64,000 bases of DNA from an uncultured Bacteroidia bacterium (GCA_902778105.1 CACYWN010000007.1:1-64000); one strand, 5' to 3'; positions 14,666-23,833 are shown, numbered from the stretch's first letter. Notes: generated by a model from the letters alone, not told the origin. Translations and numbers: made by a program.

Positions 14666-17290
14666 GTTCCAGTAAGGAATGGTTTCGGGCGTTCCGCCCG
14701 TCATCCGGAGCTGATCTTCCGACAGATAGCGGCGGTCGATGGCCATCCGGAAAAGGTATGTCCTGAGCCAGTCGGCGTCCAGCTGGACATAGCCGTCCGC
14801 CCCGCGGACGGTGCCGAACGTGTTCTCCGACACCCAATAGACAATCTTTTCGCCCTCCATCTTCACCCCGCACATCGCCATGGCATGCGTCGAGGTGACA
14901 TCGCGGCTGTCGAAACGGTCGGCCTTGGACATTTCCGAATGGACGCCCAGCTGGGCATCCGAGGGGAACAGCCGGGAATCGTAAACCCCCTCGTCCGGAA
15001 GGGCATCCCGGTTCGTGTCGCAGGTGAAATAGAAACGGTCCCCCGCCCGCAGGGATGCCAGGGCAAGCGCCTCCAGCTCTTCGCAGGGCAGGTTCAGGAA
15101 GGTCCATTCGGCATCGTCGGCAGCCGAACGGGAGCCTTCCACCCGGTACATCCGATGATAAGGACGACGCGGATCGTTCATCAGCATCACATACCGCCCG
15201 GAAAGCCCGGGAGCCACAAATGCGTCCCGGTAGGAGGCCGGAGTATAGGTCTTTCCTTCATGGACGAAGGTCTTGGGCGGATTGCCCAGGGCCATCGTCA
15301 ACACGCGCCGGACATCCTCCAGGGCCTCCGCCCGAAGCTGTTCGGGCTCGGTCGTCGCCCGCATCCGGATTCCGTAGGAACGGAGCAGCGTCCTGAGTTC
15401 CTGAAGCAGCGGGGCGGAATTCTGAGACACCTTCGTCTCCGGCATCGCCGACGAAGGGACAACACCATACTTTTCAATCAGATAGACGGCATTCATGAAA
15501 TGCCCGCCATCCCAGAGGGGACGGCTGAACAGTTTTTCATTGTATCGGCTGTCCACGGCCTCCTTGCGGTGGTTCCACACATTGACCAGGAAGAGGTTTG
15601 CCTTCTCCAGCAAATCCCAGTAATAGGGATAGACGACGGAAAATACCTGGTCGCCACGCAGCACGTTCGCCGTCGCGAAATACCAGCAGCGGCCCGATTC
15701 GGCCTGGTTCTGAATCGCAGAAGACCGGAGGAAAACCGTGAGGCCCGTCGTGTCGGCCCGGGGCGTCGCCACCGGCTCGCCCAGGGGGCCGGGGCCGGGC
15801 AGGACCGCATCGGACAGGGCCGGCATCGCCGGATCCAGCGTAGCGGCGGGGAGGAAAGGCGGACGACGGTTCCCCATCATCGGCTCGAAGACGAAATCCG
15901 CGCCGCGCCGCGCCAGGAACTCGGACCGGACCGCGCCCAGCAGCTTGGCATCCGTCATCAATTCCACGGCGCTGTAATAGAGGACCTTCGCCGCTCCCAA
16001 AGCACCCTTCGTCCCGATGGTCGTTCCCCCGCTGGAGACCTGCTGCCAACTGTGTCCGACACCGCCGGGGACGAAACAGGAATAGCGGAAACTGCCCGTA
16101 GGCACGGCCCAGGTCACGTTTCCGACATCGCTGGAGACATACGCTTCATATCCTTCCTCGGAAGGAGGGACAACGATGGATAACTTGTCAATCAGGGAAG
16201 CATCCACGCCGGACTCCGCCACCATCGCCCGGGCAAAAGCCATTTCCCGGTCATCCAGCCGGATACCGCCCACATTCTCAAGGGAACGGCCCACCAGGTC
16301 GGCCATCGCGTCGTTGGGAAGCCGCTCGTAATTGCCCGATACCAGTTCATAATCCATGGTCGTTCCGGTCCCCATCGCCGCACCCTCGGCGGCTTTCAGC
16401 GCCCGGGAAAGGATGTCCTGGACCACCTCCCGGGAAGGGCTACGGAAGAAATATCTCACGGACGCCTTGTCCGGAACCACGTTCGGAGCCTTGCCGCCAT
16501 CCGTGATCACATAGTGGATGCGTGAAGTCTGAGGGACGTGCTCACGCATCAGATTCATCAGATAATCAAACGCTTCCACCGCATCCAGCGCGGAACGGCC
16601 CGCCTCCGGGGCACCCGAAGCGTGGGATGACTTCCCCGTGAACGTGAATTGCACCTGCACATTGGCCAGTCCGGCTGTCCGGTTCACGGTGTTGCGCGTA
16701 TCGGGATGCCAGTCCAGCATGGCATCCAAACCTTCGAAGACGCCTTCCCGCATCATATAGGCCTTACCGCCGCCGCCCTCCTCGGCCGGACAGCCGAAGA
16801 GTTTCACGGTACCGGATACACCCGTGGAGGCCAGCCACTTGGACACGGCCACCGCTCCTGCGACCGAACCGGTTCCCAGCAGATTGTGTCCGCAGGCGTG
16901 TCCCGGAGCCCCGGGTACGAGGACTTTCGGATATGGCACCGTATCCTGTGACATGCGGGCGATGGCATCATATTCGGCCATCATTCCGATGACCGGGGTA
17001 CCGCTCCCGTAAGTGGCCACGAACGCCGTGGGAATCCCGGCCACACCCCGCTCCACCGTGAATCCCTCCGAGGTCAGGAAGTTTATCCACTGGTCCGCGC
17101 TGCGGTATTCGTCATAGGCGGTTTCTGCCAAGTTGAAGATCCGCTTCTGCAGGGAATCGTACAGATGGAAACGGGAATCCAGGTAGCGGATCCCCACCGT
17201 AACGTCGGACCTGCGTGACTTCTTCGCGGAAAACGCTGGCGTCACGGAAAGGCCGACAAGGGCGGCCAGGATGATCGGTTTCAGTTTCAT
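14657..17290 (-). CDS. M20 amidohydrolase fused to a C1B (bleomycin hydrolase-like) cysteine peptidase
   Basis: The 877-residue secreted protein has a signal peptide at residues 1-22. Residues about 40-480 are an M20D/AbgB-like amidohydrolase: GMMAEYDAI, GHACGHNLLG (metal His), CPAEEGGGGK (catalytic and metal Glu), DWHPD, the dimerisation region TGKSSHASGAPE, and GVGHSWQQ. Residues about 515-860 are a PepC/bleomycin-hydrolase-type domain. It has NQAESGRCWYFATANVLR, giving Gln529 and Cys535, His802 in STHAMAMCG, and Asn823 in SENTFG, so the full Gln/Cys/His/Asn set is kept. The frame is continuous through the junction. M20D enzymes cut acyl-amino acids such as p-aminobenzoyl-glutamate; C1B enzymes are aminopeptidases. 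Its ATG overlaps the gltS stop (ATGA). Confidence 0.85.
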   Translation of the reverse strand: MKLKPIILAALVGLSVTPAFSAKKSRRSDVTVGIRYLDSRFHLYDSLQKRIFNLAETAYDEYRSADQWINFLTSEGFTVERGVAGIPTAFVATYGSGTPVIGMMAEYDAIARMSQDTVPYPKVLVPGAPGHACGHNLLGTGSVAGAVAVSKWLASTGVSGTVKLFGCPAEEGGGGKAYMMREGVFEGLDAMLDWHPDTRNTVNRTAGLANVQVQFTFTGKSSHASGAPEAGRSALDAVEAFDYLMNLMREHVPQTSRIHYVITDGGKAPNVVPDKASVRYFFRSPSREVVQDILSRALKAAEGAAMGTGTTMDYELVSGNYERLPNDAMADLVGRSLENVGGIRLDDREMAFARAMVAESGVDASLIDKLSIVVPPSEEGYEAYVSSDVGNVTWAVPTGSFRYSCFVPGGVGHSWQQVSSGGTTIGTKGALGAAKVLYYSAVELMTDAKLLGAVRSEFLARRGADFVFEPMMGNRRPPFLPAATLDPAMPALSDAVLPGPGPLGEPVATPRADTTGLTVFLRSSAIQNQAESGRCWYFATANVLRGDQVFSVVYPYYWDLLEKANLFLVNVWNHRKEAVDSRYNEKLFSRPLWDGGHFMNAVYLIEKYGVVPSSAMPETKVSQNSAPLLQELRTLLRSYGIRMRATTEPEQLRAEALEDVRRVLTMALGNPPKTFVHEGKTYTPASYRDAFVAPGLSGRYVMLMNDPRRPYHRMYRVEGSRSAADDAEWTFLNLPCEELEALALASLRAGDRFYFTCDTNRDALPDEGVYDSRLFPSDAQLGVHSEMSKADRFDSRDVTSTHAMAMCGVKMEGEKIVYWVSENTFGTVRGADGYVQLDADWLRTYLFRMAIDRRYLSEDQLRMTGGTPETIPYWNLY

Positions 17291-18630
17291 ACGTCCGTTT
17301 TATTCTGTGGGCGCATCCAGCCTTTGGCTACGGCCAGCCCCAGGATGCCGGCGCCGGCAAGGGCGCACACGGTGACGAACAGCCAGCCCCACCCGTAGGC
17401 GAAAGCGACGGGAGAGAGGCTCACGAGCGCGATCTCCACCGGAGCGATATACAGGTAAGCCAGCGCGTAGTCGTCCAGGCAGCCGCTCTTGGAGTCAGGG
17501 TCGGAAATGCGCAGCAGTGCGATTCCCATGGCCATGGTGCCGGTGAACCACCCCCAGGTAAAGATGGATTTCTCGAAGGCGTACTGCCGATGGATCCGGG
17601 CACCGACCCAGAAAACGTAAGCCAGCGTAAGCGCCAGTCCCACGGCCAGCAAGATGAGCAGGGGGACAATGTATCGGCCCACGACCTCCAGTTTGATGGA
17701 GGCGACGCCGAAAGCGACCAGATAGTCGGTAAATGCGCCGCTCAGGTGACTGACGATCGGCTTGGAGATGTGCTCGTCCGCCTTGACCTTGCCCAGGAAC
17801 CAGCGGACCAGGAGGCCCGCAATGAACGCACAGCTGAACACAGGCAGCATGAGCACCGGCCAGGCGAGGGCAATCAGTTTGCTGAGCCCGTATCCGCCGA
17901 GGGCGATCAGGGCGATGACGGCGAAATTAAAGGTCATTGAATCCAGGGAGATGGCCGAGAAAGAAGCCTCCCCCATACTGCTCCGCTTATCCTTGGGCAG
18001 GATACCGGTACGGAGTTCCGGAGGAAGGTCCTCGAACCGCTGGAGGAAGGAAGTCTTTCCGTGGGCGGCGCCCCAGGAGATCATCCACATTCCCACGATG
18101 ACGGAAGCGATGATGCCCACGGTCGCTGCAGTCATCGCCAGGGACTGCATTTCCTCCACGCCGTAACGGGAGAAAGCCTCGCCGATGGCCGCCGCCGTGC
18201 CGTGCCCGCCGCAGAAGCCGGCCGGCATCGCCAGGCCGAAAGCCTGGTCGAGGGACCAGAACAAGTTGAGCACCCATAAACCCAGGGCACCGCCCAGGGC
18301 CCATTGGAGCAGCATTCCGGCTTGTGAATAAGCCCACATCCGGCCCACCCGAGAGGTTCCGTCACCGGTCCGTTGACTCGCGGAAGTCAGAGGGATACAA
18401 CTGAAAACCAAGGCGATGAGGATTCCGGCATAGGTCCCCATCTGCGACGAAAGCGGAAGCCAGCCCAGCACTTCCGGCCCGAGCAGGAGGCCGCAGAACC
18501 CGGCGATCAGGCTGGGCGGGATGAACAGACGCTGGATCCAGCGCACGCGGGCGCGGAGCAACTTTCCCAGCAGCAGAAGCAGGGAAACAAGGCCGACGTC
18601 GACCAGCAGGCTCCAGGGGGTAAAGTCCAT
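17287..18630 (-). CDS. gltS: Sodium/glutamate symporter
   Basis: The 447-residue inner membrane protein has ten to twelve hydrophobic helices with GltS features: RLFIPPSLIAGFCGLLLGPEVLG near the N-terminus, AMPAGFCGGHGTAAAIG (re-entrant loop of the first half) and GWFTGTMAMGIALLRISDP in the second. GltS proteins import glutamate with sodium. The gene sits between an Ntn amide hydrolase (1 base upstream) and the M20-C1B peptidase (4-base overlap). That placing suggests uptake of glutamate, or a glutamyl product, released by these enzymes. It is slightly longer than E. coli GltS (about 400 residues). Confidence 0.88.
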   Translation of the reverse strand: MDFTPWSLLVDVGLVSLLLLLGKLLRARVRWIQRLFIPPSLIAGFCGLLLGPEVLGWLPLSSQMGTYAGILIALVFSCIPLTSASQRTGDGTSRVGRMWAYSQAGMLLQWALGGALGLWVLNLFWSLDQAFGLAMPAGFCGGHGTAAAIGEAFSRYGVEEMQSLAMTAATVGIIASVIVGMWMISWGAAHGKTSFLQRFEDLPPELRTGILPKDKRSSMGEASFSAISLDSMTFNFAVIALIALGGYGLSKLIALAWPVLMLPVFSCAFIAGLLVRWFLGKVKADEHISKPIVSHLSGAFTDYLVAFGVASIKLEVVGRYIVPLLILLAVGLALTLAYVFWVGARIHRQYAFEKSIFTWGWFTGTMAMGIALLRISDPDSKSGCLDDYALAYLYIAPVEIALVSLSPVAFAYGWGWLFVTVCALAGAGILGLAVAKGWMRPQNKTDV

Positions 18631-18631
18631 G

Positions 18632-19783
18632 TCAATCGGCGGTTAACAGGGTTTGGAAGCGCTCAAAACGGAGCGCGGCCTCCGTGTTGTAGCGTTCAAT
18701 CGCCCGGAGGTCGAAACCGTTCCGGTCCATCTCCGACGCCAGCCGGCGGCCGGCCTTGCGTTCGGCCTGTTCCGCCTTCCGGACCTGCCGGAGAATAGTC
18801 TTCAAGGCAGAGACATCCAGGTACTTCTCATCCCATGCGAGCGGGCGGACTGACCGTTTCAGTTCCACGGCCAGCCGGTTGGCCGGAGCATCGCCGGTCA
18901 GCATGGACGGGATCCGCTCCCCTGCCGCCACCCACACGGGGATGGCATAGCTGCAGGGGGTATATCCCAGGGCGCACCAGAGGATGCCGCTGTCGGCCTT
19001 TCCGCCGGGCGCGACACCTTCCAGGACAAGGGAGGCCGTCGTCGTACTGCGCGGGATGAAATCGTGTTCATACAGGTAGGCTCCACGGCTTGCCTTCAAA
19101 GCATCGGTACCCGTCAGGGCATTCCGGAAAGTGCGGCCGGTTTCCAGGAAAAAGCCGGGGGTGAATCCCCGGCGGGCCTGGCGGGCCATGACCTCCGTCA
19201 TCGTCGCATACCGGGCGAAGCCACGGCCGCGGCCCGGATCACCGGATACGGAAAAGTTGGTGCGGAAGAGGTATCCGCCTTCCGGGACGTCGAACCGGAC
19301 ATACGCCGTATCCGACACCTCGTAATAGGCGGCGCCCCCGAACGCATCGATGACGGCAAAGTTCGCACTGAGCTGCATCGGATGCTCCTTCGCGGCAAGG
19401 ACCGCTTCGAATTCATCCAGGGAGGCACAGGTTCCCAGCGCCAAGGTCATCAGTTCCCCGTTCCGGGTCCCGGCAACCCCGACGGAATCCGGACGGAGGT
19501 TGTAGGACAGGTTGTTGGTGATGGCGAAGCCGGCCTCGTTGATGCCGGCGTAAGCGTTCCTGCAGTCTTTGTCTGCCGTCGGGAAGAGGGCCGTAAAGCC
19601 ATACTTTTCCCCGCGTACATAGTCAATCCGGTTCTCATCGTCGCCCGCATCCCGCTGTTTCCAGATCATCGGCCGCCCGGTCCCGCTGGCTTCAGCGGAA
19701 ACGACGGCGGTCGTGCAGGGAAAGGCCGGGACGGAGCAAAGCAGCAACAGGCTACTTGCGAATCTTATAACCGTAGTACGCAT
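18632..19783 (-). CDS. C45-type Ntn hydrolase (linear amide C-N hydrolase/acyltransferase family)
   Basis: 383 residues. A signal peptide (residues 1-22, ending VPAFP) is followed directly by Cys23 in CTTAVVSAEASG. In this Ntn family the nucleophile is an N-terminal Cys, so signal peptidase cleavage would itself expose the active site in the periplasm. Further family features are RPMIWKQRD with its Arg/Asp, NAYAGINEAGFAITNN and NFAVIDAFGGAAYYEV. Relatives include penicillin acyltransferase and bile salt and acyl-homoserine hydrolases. The substrate here is unknown, but an amide is expected. The ATG lies 32 bases inside the upstream MFS gene, so it is translationally linked to it. Confidence 0.82.
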   Translation of the reverse strand: MRTTVIRFASSLLLLCSVPAFPCTTAVVSAEASGTGRPMIWKQRDAGDDENRIDYVRGEKYGFTALFPTADKDCRNAYAGINEAGFAITNNLSYNLRPDSVGVAGTRNGELMTLALGTCASLDEFEAVLAAKEHPMQLSANFAVIDAFGGAAYYEVSDTAYVRFDVPEGGYLFRTNFSVSGDPGRGRGFARYATMTEVMARQARRGFTPGFFLETGRTFRNALTGTDALKASRGAYLYEHDFIPRSTTTASLVLEGVAPGGKADSGILWCALGYTPCSYAIPVWVAAGERIPSMLTGDAPANRLAVELKRSVRPLAWDEKYLDVSALKTILRQVRKAEQAERKAGRRLASEMDRNGFDLRAIERYNTEAALRFERFQTLLTAD

Positions 19784-20942
19784 AGAACATGATCAGCAGG
19801 TAGAACGGGAGGCAGATCCAATAGGCGTTCTGGTTGCCCACCCAATCCTTCATGGCCCCGAAAAGCAGCGGAATCAGCGCACCGCCGCCGATGGATGCGA
19901 CCAGGAGTGAAGAGCCCTTCTTGGTGAATTTCCCCAGGTCCACGATGGCGAGGGGCCAGATGGCCGGGTACATCAGCGAGCAGGCGAAACTCAGCAGGGC
20001 CACGCACCAGACCGACACCTGCGGCGGCGTGAGGACGATCAGCAGCGAGTCCGCCACGGCCAGCCAGGTGCAGATGCGGAGGGCCTTCACCTGGGATATG
20101 ACCTTGGGGATGAACAGGATACCGAGGATATAACCCGCCGCCATGCCGATACCGGGCCAGATGGTGTAGCTTTCCGGATTGGCCAGCCCCAGTCCCTGTG
20201 CGTAATCCAGGACAGTGAGCAGCGCCAGGTTCTCCACGCCCACATACACGAACAGGGCGAGGGCGCCCAGCACCAGGTGCGGGAACTGCCAGAGGGACGT
20301 CTTTCCGGCGGCATAGGGACAGTCCTCCTCGTTCTCCTCCCCCTCCGCCTTGATTTCCTCCAGCGGAGCGAAGAGCGTGATGATACCCAGGACTACGACC
20401 ACGGCGATGATGATGTACAGCGGTTTGTCCAGGTCCACCAGGCCGACGGCCTCGATGGGCTTGCGCGTCACCGCGGCGATAAAGACGGACGGCAGCGCCA
20501 GCGCGCAGGAATTGCAGATGCCCATGATGCTGATGCGCCGGGCTGCACTGTCAATGGGACCGAGGATGGTCACATACGGGTTGATGGCCGCCTGCAGGAC
20601 GGTGTTGGCCGTACCGCTGATGAAACAGGCCAGCAGATAGAGGACGAAACTCTCCATCCGCGCGGCCGGGATGAACAGGGCGAAAGCCAGGGCGAACAGG
20701 AAGAACGACAGGGACATCGTCCGCTTGTAGCCGATCTTCGCAATGATGGACGAGGCCGGGAAACTGAACACCAGGAAGGCCAGGAACGTGGCGGCGATCA
20801 CCAGGTACGACTGGGCCGACGTGAGGTGCAGATTGTTCTCCAGGAACGGGACGAAGTACCCGTTGATGCCCGTGGCGAAGCCCACGGTGAAGAACATCAT
20901 CCCGATGAAAGCGAGTGGAACGAGGTATTTGTTCTTGCCCAT
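19752..20942 (-). CDS. FucP/MurT-type MFS sugar transporter
   Basis: The 396-residue, twelve-helix major facilitator begins with VGFATGINGYFVPFLEN, then FSFPASSIIAKIGYKRTM (the FP and GYK(R)x loop typical of FucP/GluP/NagP carriers) and later QAAINPYVTILGP. The conserved NPY and the first-helix FxxG pattern mark the Bacteroidetes sugar-proton group, which contains NagP and the Tannerella MurNAc carrier MurT. It is 7 bases from the BadF kinase gene. A MurT-MurK-like order (transporter next to kinase) suggests uptake of MurNAc or GlcNAc across the inner membrane. The sugar cannot be told from the sequence. Confidence 0.85.
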   Translation of the reverse strand: MGKNKYLVPLAFIGMMFFTVGFATGINGYFVPFLENNLHLTSAQSYLVIAATFLAFLVFSFPASSIIAKIGYKRTMSLSFFLFALAFALFIPAARMESFVLYLLACFISGTANTVLQAAINPYVTILGPIDSAARRISIMGICNSCALALPSVFIAAVTRKPIEAVGLVDLDKPLYIIIAVVVVLGIITLFAPLEEIKAEGEENEEDCPYAAGKTSLWQFPHLVLGALALFVYVGVENLALLTVLDYAQGLGLANPESYTIWPGIGMAAGYILGILFIPKVISQVKALRICTWLAVADSLLIVLTPPQVSVWCVALLSFACSLMYPAIWPLAIVDLGKFTKKGSSLLVASIGGGALIPLLFGAMKDWVGNQNAYWICLPFYLLIMFYAYYGYKIRK

Positions 20943-20949
20943 ACGGCCG

Positions 20950-21798
20950 CTAGTTTTGGGTATGGTACTTGATAAGCCCCTCCATCGGTGCCTGGAGGAC
21001 GGTTCCCATCTTCATGCCGAACTCCGCCACCACTTTCTCCAGCAGGGGCTTGAAATAAAAGCCCACGGAGCCCACGGAGTTGAAGGTATAGGACTGATAA
21101 TCCGGATAATGCGTCACAATCCGCTCGAAGAACTTCCGGAATGCGTCCGTCACCAGCTCCGGGAAGTACGGATCGAAATCCAGATGCTCCGAGATGAACT
21201 TGGCATACTGCGCGCAGAAACGGTTCGGGAAAGGCTTCGTGTAGATGATGTCGATCAGTTCGTCGTTGGTCCGGCCCAGTTCCTGGCCTACCAATTCATA
21301 CACCTTCGGAGGCATGTTGCGCCGGATGAAGTCGGTGATCATCCGCTTTCCGAGATAGCCGCCGCTTCCCTCGTCGCCGAGGATGAAACCGCAGGAGTCC
21401 ACGTTCAGGCCTTCGTTGCATCCGTCGTAAAGACAGGAATTGGCGCCTGTTCCCAGGATGGCGGCAAAACCGGGTTCGCGCTGGAGCAACGCCCGGCAGG
21501 ATGCCAGCGTATCCATCGCGATAAACACCTGGCCCGCCTTGGGAAACACCTCCCTCAGGGTCTTTTCCATGAAGGGATACTGGAGTTCGGTGACCCCGGC
21601 CCCGTAGAAGTAGATCTCGTCCACGAGGTCCGGAGAAAGTCCCTGGGGCAGATTCGCACGGATATCCGACACGATCTGCGTACCGGTGATGTAGTTGGGA
21701 TTGTACCCCTGGCTGAAAAAGCCGATCCGGGTTGCGCCGTCCTTCGAGATACAGGCCCATTCGGTCTTGGTGGCGCCGCTGTCTGCGATCAGAATCAT
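20950..21798 (-). CDS. BadF/BadG/BcrA/BcrD-type amino-sugar kinase (MurK/NagK-like)
   Basis: The 282-residue ASKHA-fold kinase has the phosphate 1 loop MILIADSGATKTEW, phosphate 2 ILGTGANSCLYDG near residue 110, and FILGDEGSGGYLGK near 138, the signature of the N-acetylglucosamine kinase/BadF family. The MurNAc/GlcNAc kinase MurK of Clostridium and MurK of Tannerella belong to this family. Phosphorylation of MurNAc at O6 would feed the MurQ-like etherase encoded at 29636. The gene overlaps the upstream GHL gene by 4 bases and precedes the MFS gene by 7. Confidence 0.88.
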   Translation of the reverse strand: MILIADSGATKTEWACISKDGATRIGFFSQGYNPNYITGTQIVSDIRANLPQGLSPDLVDEIYFYGAGVTELQYPFMEKTLREVFPKAGQVFIAMDTLASCRALLQREPGFAAILGTGANSCLYDGCNEGLNVDSCGFILGDEGSGGYLGKRMITDFIRRNMPPKVYELVGQELGRTNDELIDIIYTKPFPNRFCAQYAKFISEHLDFDPYFPELVTDAFRKFFERIVTHYPDYQSYTFNSVGSVGFYFKPLLEKVVAEFGMKMGTVLQAPMEGLIKYHTQN

Positions 21799-22694
21799 TT
21801 CGTCAGATTATTATCGTTCCACAATCCGTGCAGGTCGGGCAGGTCCCCCAGCCCGTACCGGAAAAGGACCACGCCGGTCGCCTTCGAAGAGTCGGCGAAC
21901 ATCCGGCAGTCGGAGAGGATCCTCTCCGCATCCATCGGCACAGCCTTGGTCGAATCGGTGTCCTCATACGTTGTCAGGCCGGCCCAGACTTTCGCCGGAG
22001 CCCCCTTTGTCGCAAAGTGGTCCGCCACGCCGAGCGCCCACTTGGCACCGTTCTGCCGGTAGCCGTCACTGTGGTAGTAGATCATGGGCATCAGGATGTC
22101 CAGATACTGTCCCATCTGCGCAGGATCCTGGCCGTAGTAGTACTCGCTGTCCGGCTCCGGCATCAGGGCCGCTGAAAGGATGATGCCGGGGTTCTCGGCC
22201 TTTACCGCGTCGTGGATCTGACGGCAGAATTCCGTCACGGCGCCGACGGCGGTGACCTCCTCGGACGGGTTGTGCTTGTAAGCCGTACCGCCAAAACGGA
22301 TATAATCCAGGTGGATGCCGTCCACGCCCATCTTCACGTAATCCACGGCCCGCGCGATGACTTCGTCGAAGTATTCCTGCTTGTAGCGGTTCAGGGAATC
22401 ATCTACGGGGTTGATCCACTGGCCGTCCTGGTAGAAGCACTGGAACCAGACGTGGACCCGGATACCCTTGGACTGCGCTTCGTAGATGAACGCCAGCGTG
22501 GAGTCCACGCCGTGCCTGGTGAAGGAAATCTCGTGCAGGATGACATGGTGGATGTCCCTGGCGACGAAATCGTCGAGGTCGGCCTCAGTCATGTACTTGG
22601 ACCAGAGCCAGATACCGTTGTGGGCCGGTTCGGGGGCAGGACCGCAGGAAGCCAGGGCGAGCGAGAGCGCCAGGAGGGAGAACAGACGTTTCAT
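21795..22694 (-). CDS. Glycoside-hydrolase-like lipoprotein (GHL10/DUF4015-type barrel)
   Basis: 299 residues with a lipoprotein signal ending LASC near residue 17. The remainder is one compact barrel: WLWSKYMTEADLDDF, HHVILHEISF, KGIRVHVWFQCFYQDG, VDGIHLDYIRFGG (strand-4 Asp), SAALMPEPDSEYYYGQDPAQMG, LMPMIYYHSDGY and ATGVVLFRYGLGDLP. The same motifs in the same order occur in the larger protein encoded at 28262, so the two are paralogues. GHL10 relatives include DigH, a peptidoglycan strand hydrolase. It is 2 bases after the transglutaminase gene. Substrate and catalytic pair are not established. Confidence 0.78.
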   Translation of the reverse strand: MKRLFSLLALSLALASCGPAPEPAHNGIWLWSKYMTEADLDDFVARDIHHVILHEISFTRHGVDSTLAFIYEAQSKGIRVHVWFQCFYQDGQWINPVDDSLNRYKQEYFDEVIARAVDYVKMGVDGIHLDYIRFGGTAYKHNPSEEVTAVGAVTEFCRQIHDAVKAENPGIILSAALMPEPDSEYYYGQDPAQMGQYLDILMPMIYYHSDGYRQNGAKWALGVADHFATKGAPAKVWAGLTTYEDTDSTKAVPMDAERILSDCRMFADSSKATGVVLFRYGLGDLPDLHGLWNDNNLTK

Positions 22695-22696
22695 GC

Positions 22697-23773
22697 TCAG
22701 AACTCCAGCTCGTTATACCTTCCGTTGAACGTTTCCATGCCCTTCCACTTGGGCGTTCCCCAGGTGGAATCGTTGTTGGTAGGATCGGCGATCCACCATT
22801 TCCCGTCCACATAGATTTCGGGAATCACGTGGCCGATGACATGGGAATAATAGCACTGGCCGTGGAGATAACGGGCCGGAATGCCGGTGGCGCGGCACAT
22901 GGCCACGGTAGCGTGGGTAAGGTCGCAGCAGTTGCCGCCCTTCGCCTTGATGGTGCCTACGGCGCCTTTCTTGGTGTTCATATAGTCTTCCCACTCCCAC
23001 TCGTCACGGGCGTATTCATAGATGGCTTCGGCCTTCTGACGGAGCGTCGCATCGGCGGGAAGGTCCTTGATGGCGGCATCCCGGGCGGCAATCACCACAG
23101 GGTCGTCGATCGGGCAGTTCCGCACCGCATCCAGATAGGAAGCCGGCCAGGAGGAGACTTCCTCCGGCCACTTGCCTTCATTCTTCACCCAGTAATTGAA
23201 CACCCTGGCAAGCACGACCATGCAGGCCCGCAGGTTCATCAGGTTGTCATGCTCGGTAACCACCATCGTCAGTTTGGGAAGATACCCCGGGGAAGCCGCG
23301 TCGCCCGAAGGGAAGGTCACATAGTTGGGCATCTGCCTGTTCTCCTTCGTATAGGCCAGCAGGCGAGACGCCATGAAGCGCACGTGTCCCATGTCGATGA
23401 CATCCGGGTCGAACGTATTCCAGCGGTATTCGCCGCCGAAGGTGACGGCCGGGATTTCGATGTCCTCATCCTGCCAGTGCTCCGCATCGGCGTCAATCTT
23501 CTCCATCAGCATGCAGGCGGCCAGGATATACTTCCCCTTGTTGTACTCCAGTCCCTCCACATTGACCATCGCGGGAAGGGATCCGGTCGACTCGAACGTA
23601 TCATATGCATCCGAAATGGCCTGGGCGAACCGGCCGTTGTAGCTGTCCAGCTTGAAAGCCGGCACATCGGGTTCATCGGTCTTCTGCTCTTCCTTCGGAT
23701 CGGGCGTCTTGCCGCAGGCACAGACGGCGAAGAGCAGGGCACAAGTGGTAAAAAGGAAAGAAAACTTTCTCAT
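22697..23773 (-). CDS. Transglutaminase-like lipoprotein with pseudomurein-binding-like repeats
   Basis: The 358-residue lipoprotein has a signal ending VCAC near residue 20. The N-terminal half holds three units of about 45-60 residues with the pattern small-helix, (L/M)P-x-x-V, strand, helix: TFESTGSLPAMVNV with KGKYILAACML; FMASRLLAYTKENRQMPNYV; and LARVFNYWVKNEGKWPEEV. They closely resemble the pseudomurein-binding repeat (PMBR) of methanogens and their viruses. The C-terminal domain is a transglutaminase core: GGNCCDLTHATVAMCRATGIPAR (Cys282), HVIPEIYVDG (His315) and WIADPT (Asp330). PeiW/PeiP, which cut pseudomurein peptides, have the same order: PMBRs, then a Cys/His/Asp peptidase. A wall-peptide endopeptidase is therefore likely; the wall type is not known. 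Confidence 0.78.
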   Translation of the reverse strand: MRKFSFLFTTCALLFAVCACGKTPDPKEEQKTDEPDVPAFKLDSYNGRFAQAISDAYDTFESTGSLPAMVNVEGLEYNKGKYILAACMLMEKIDADAEHWQDEDIEIPAVTFGGEYRWNTFDPDVIDMGHVRFMASRLLAYTKENRQMPNYVTFPSGDAASPGYLPKLTMVVTEHDNLMNLRACMVVLARVFNYWVKNEGKWPEEVSSWPASYLDAVRNCPIDDPVVIAARDAAIKDLPADATLRQKAEAIYEYARDEWEWEDYMNTKKGAVGTIKAKGGNCCDLTHATVAMCRATGIPARYLHGQCYYSHVIGHVIPEIYVDGKWWIADPTNNDSTWGTPKWKGMETFNGRYNELEF

Positions 23774-23797
23774 GATCAGTTAGGTATTTGACTGGCA

Positions 23798-23825
23798 GCT
23801 GCGGGGGCGGTCAGGCCCCCGCAGC
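23798..23825 (-). other. Strong intra-operon hairpin
   Basis: The 11-base arms 23798-23808 and 23815-23825 (GCTGCGGGGGC/GCCCCCGCAGC) are exact, with a 6-base loop. It lies in the 60-base gap after the 1460-residue protein gene and before the transglutaminase gene. There is no T run after it, so it more likely protects the 3' end of a processed upstream transcript or causes partial termination. Confidence 0.65.
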
Positions 23826-23833
23826 CGAAAAAA

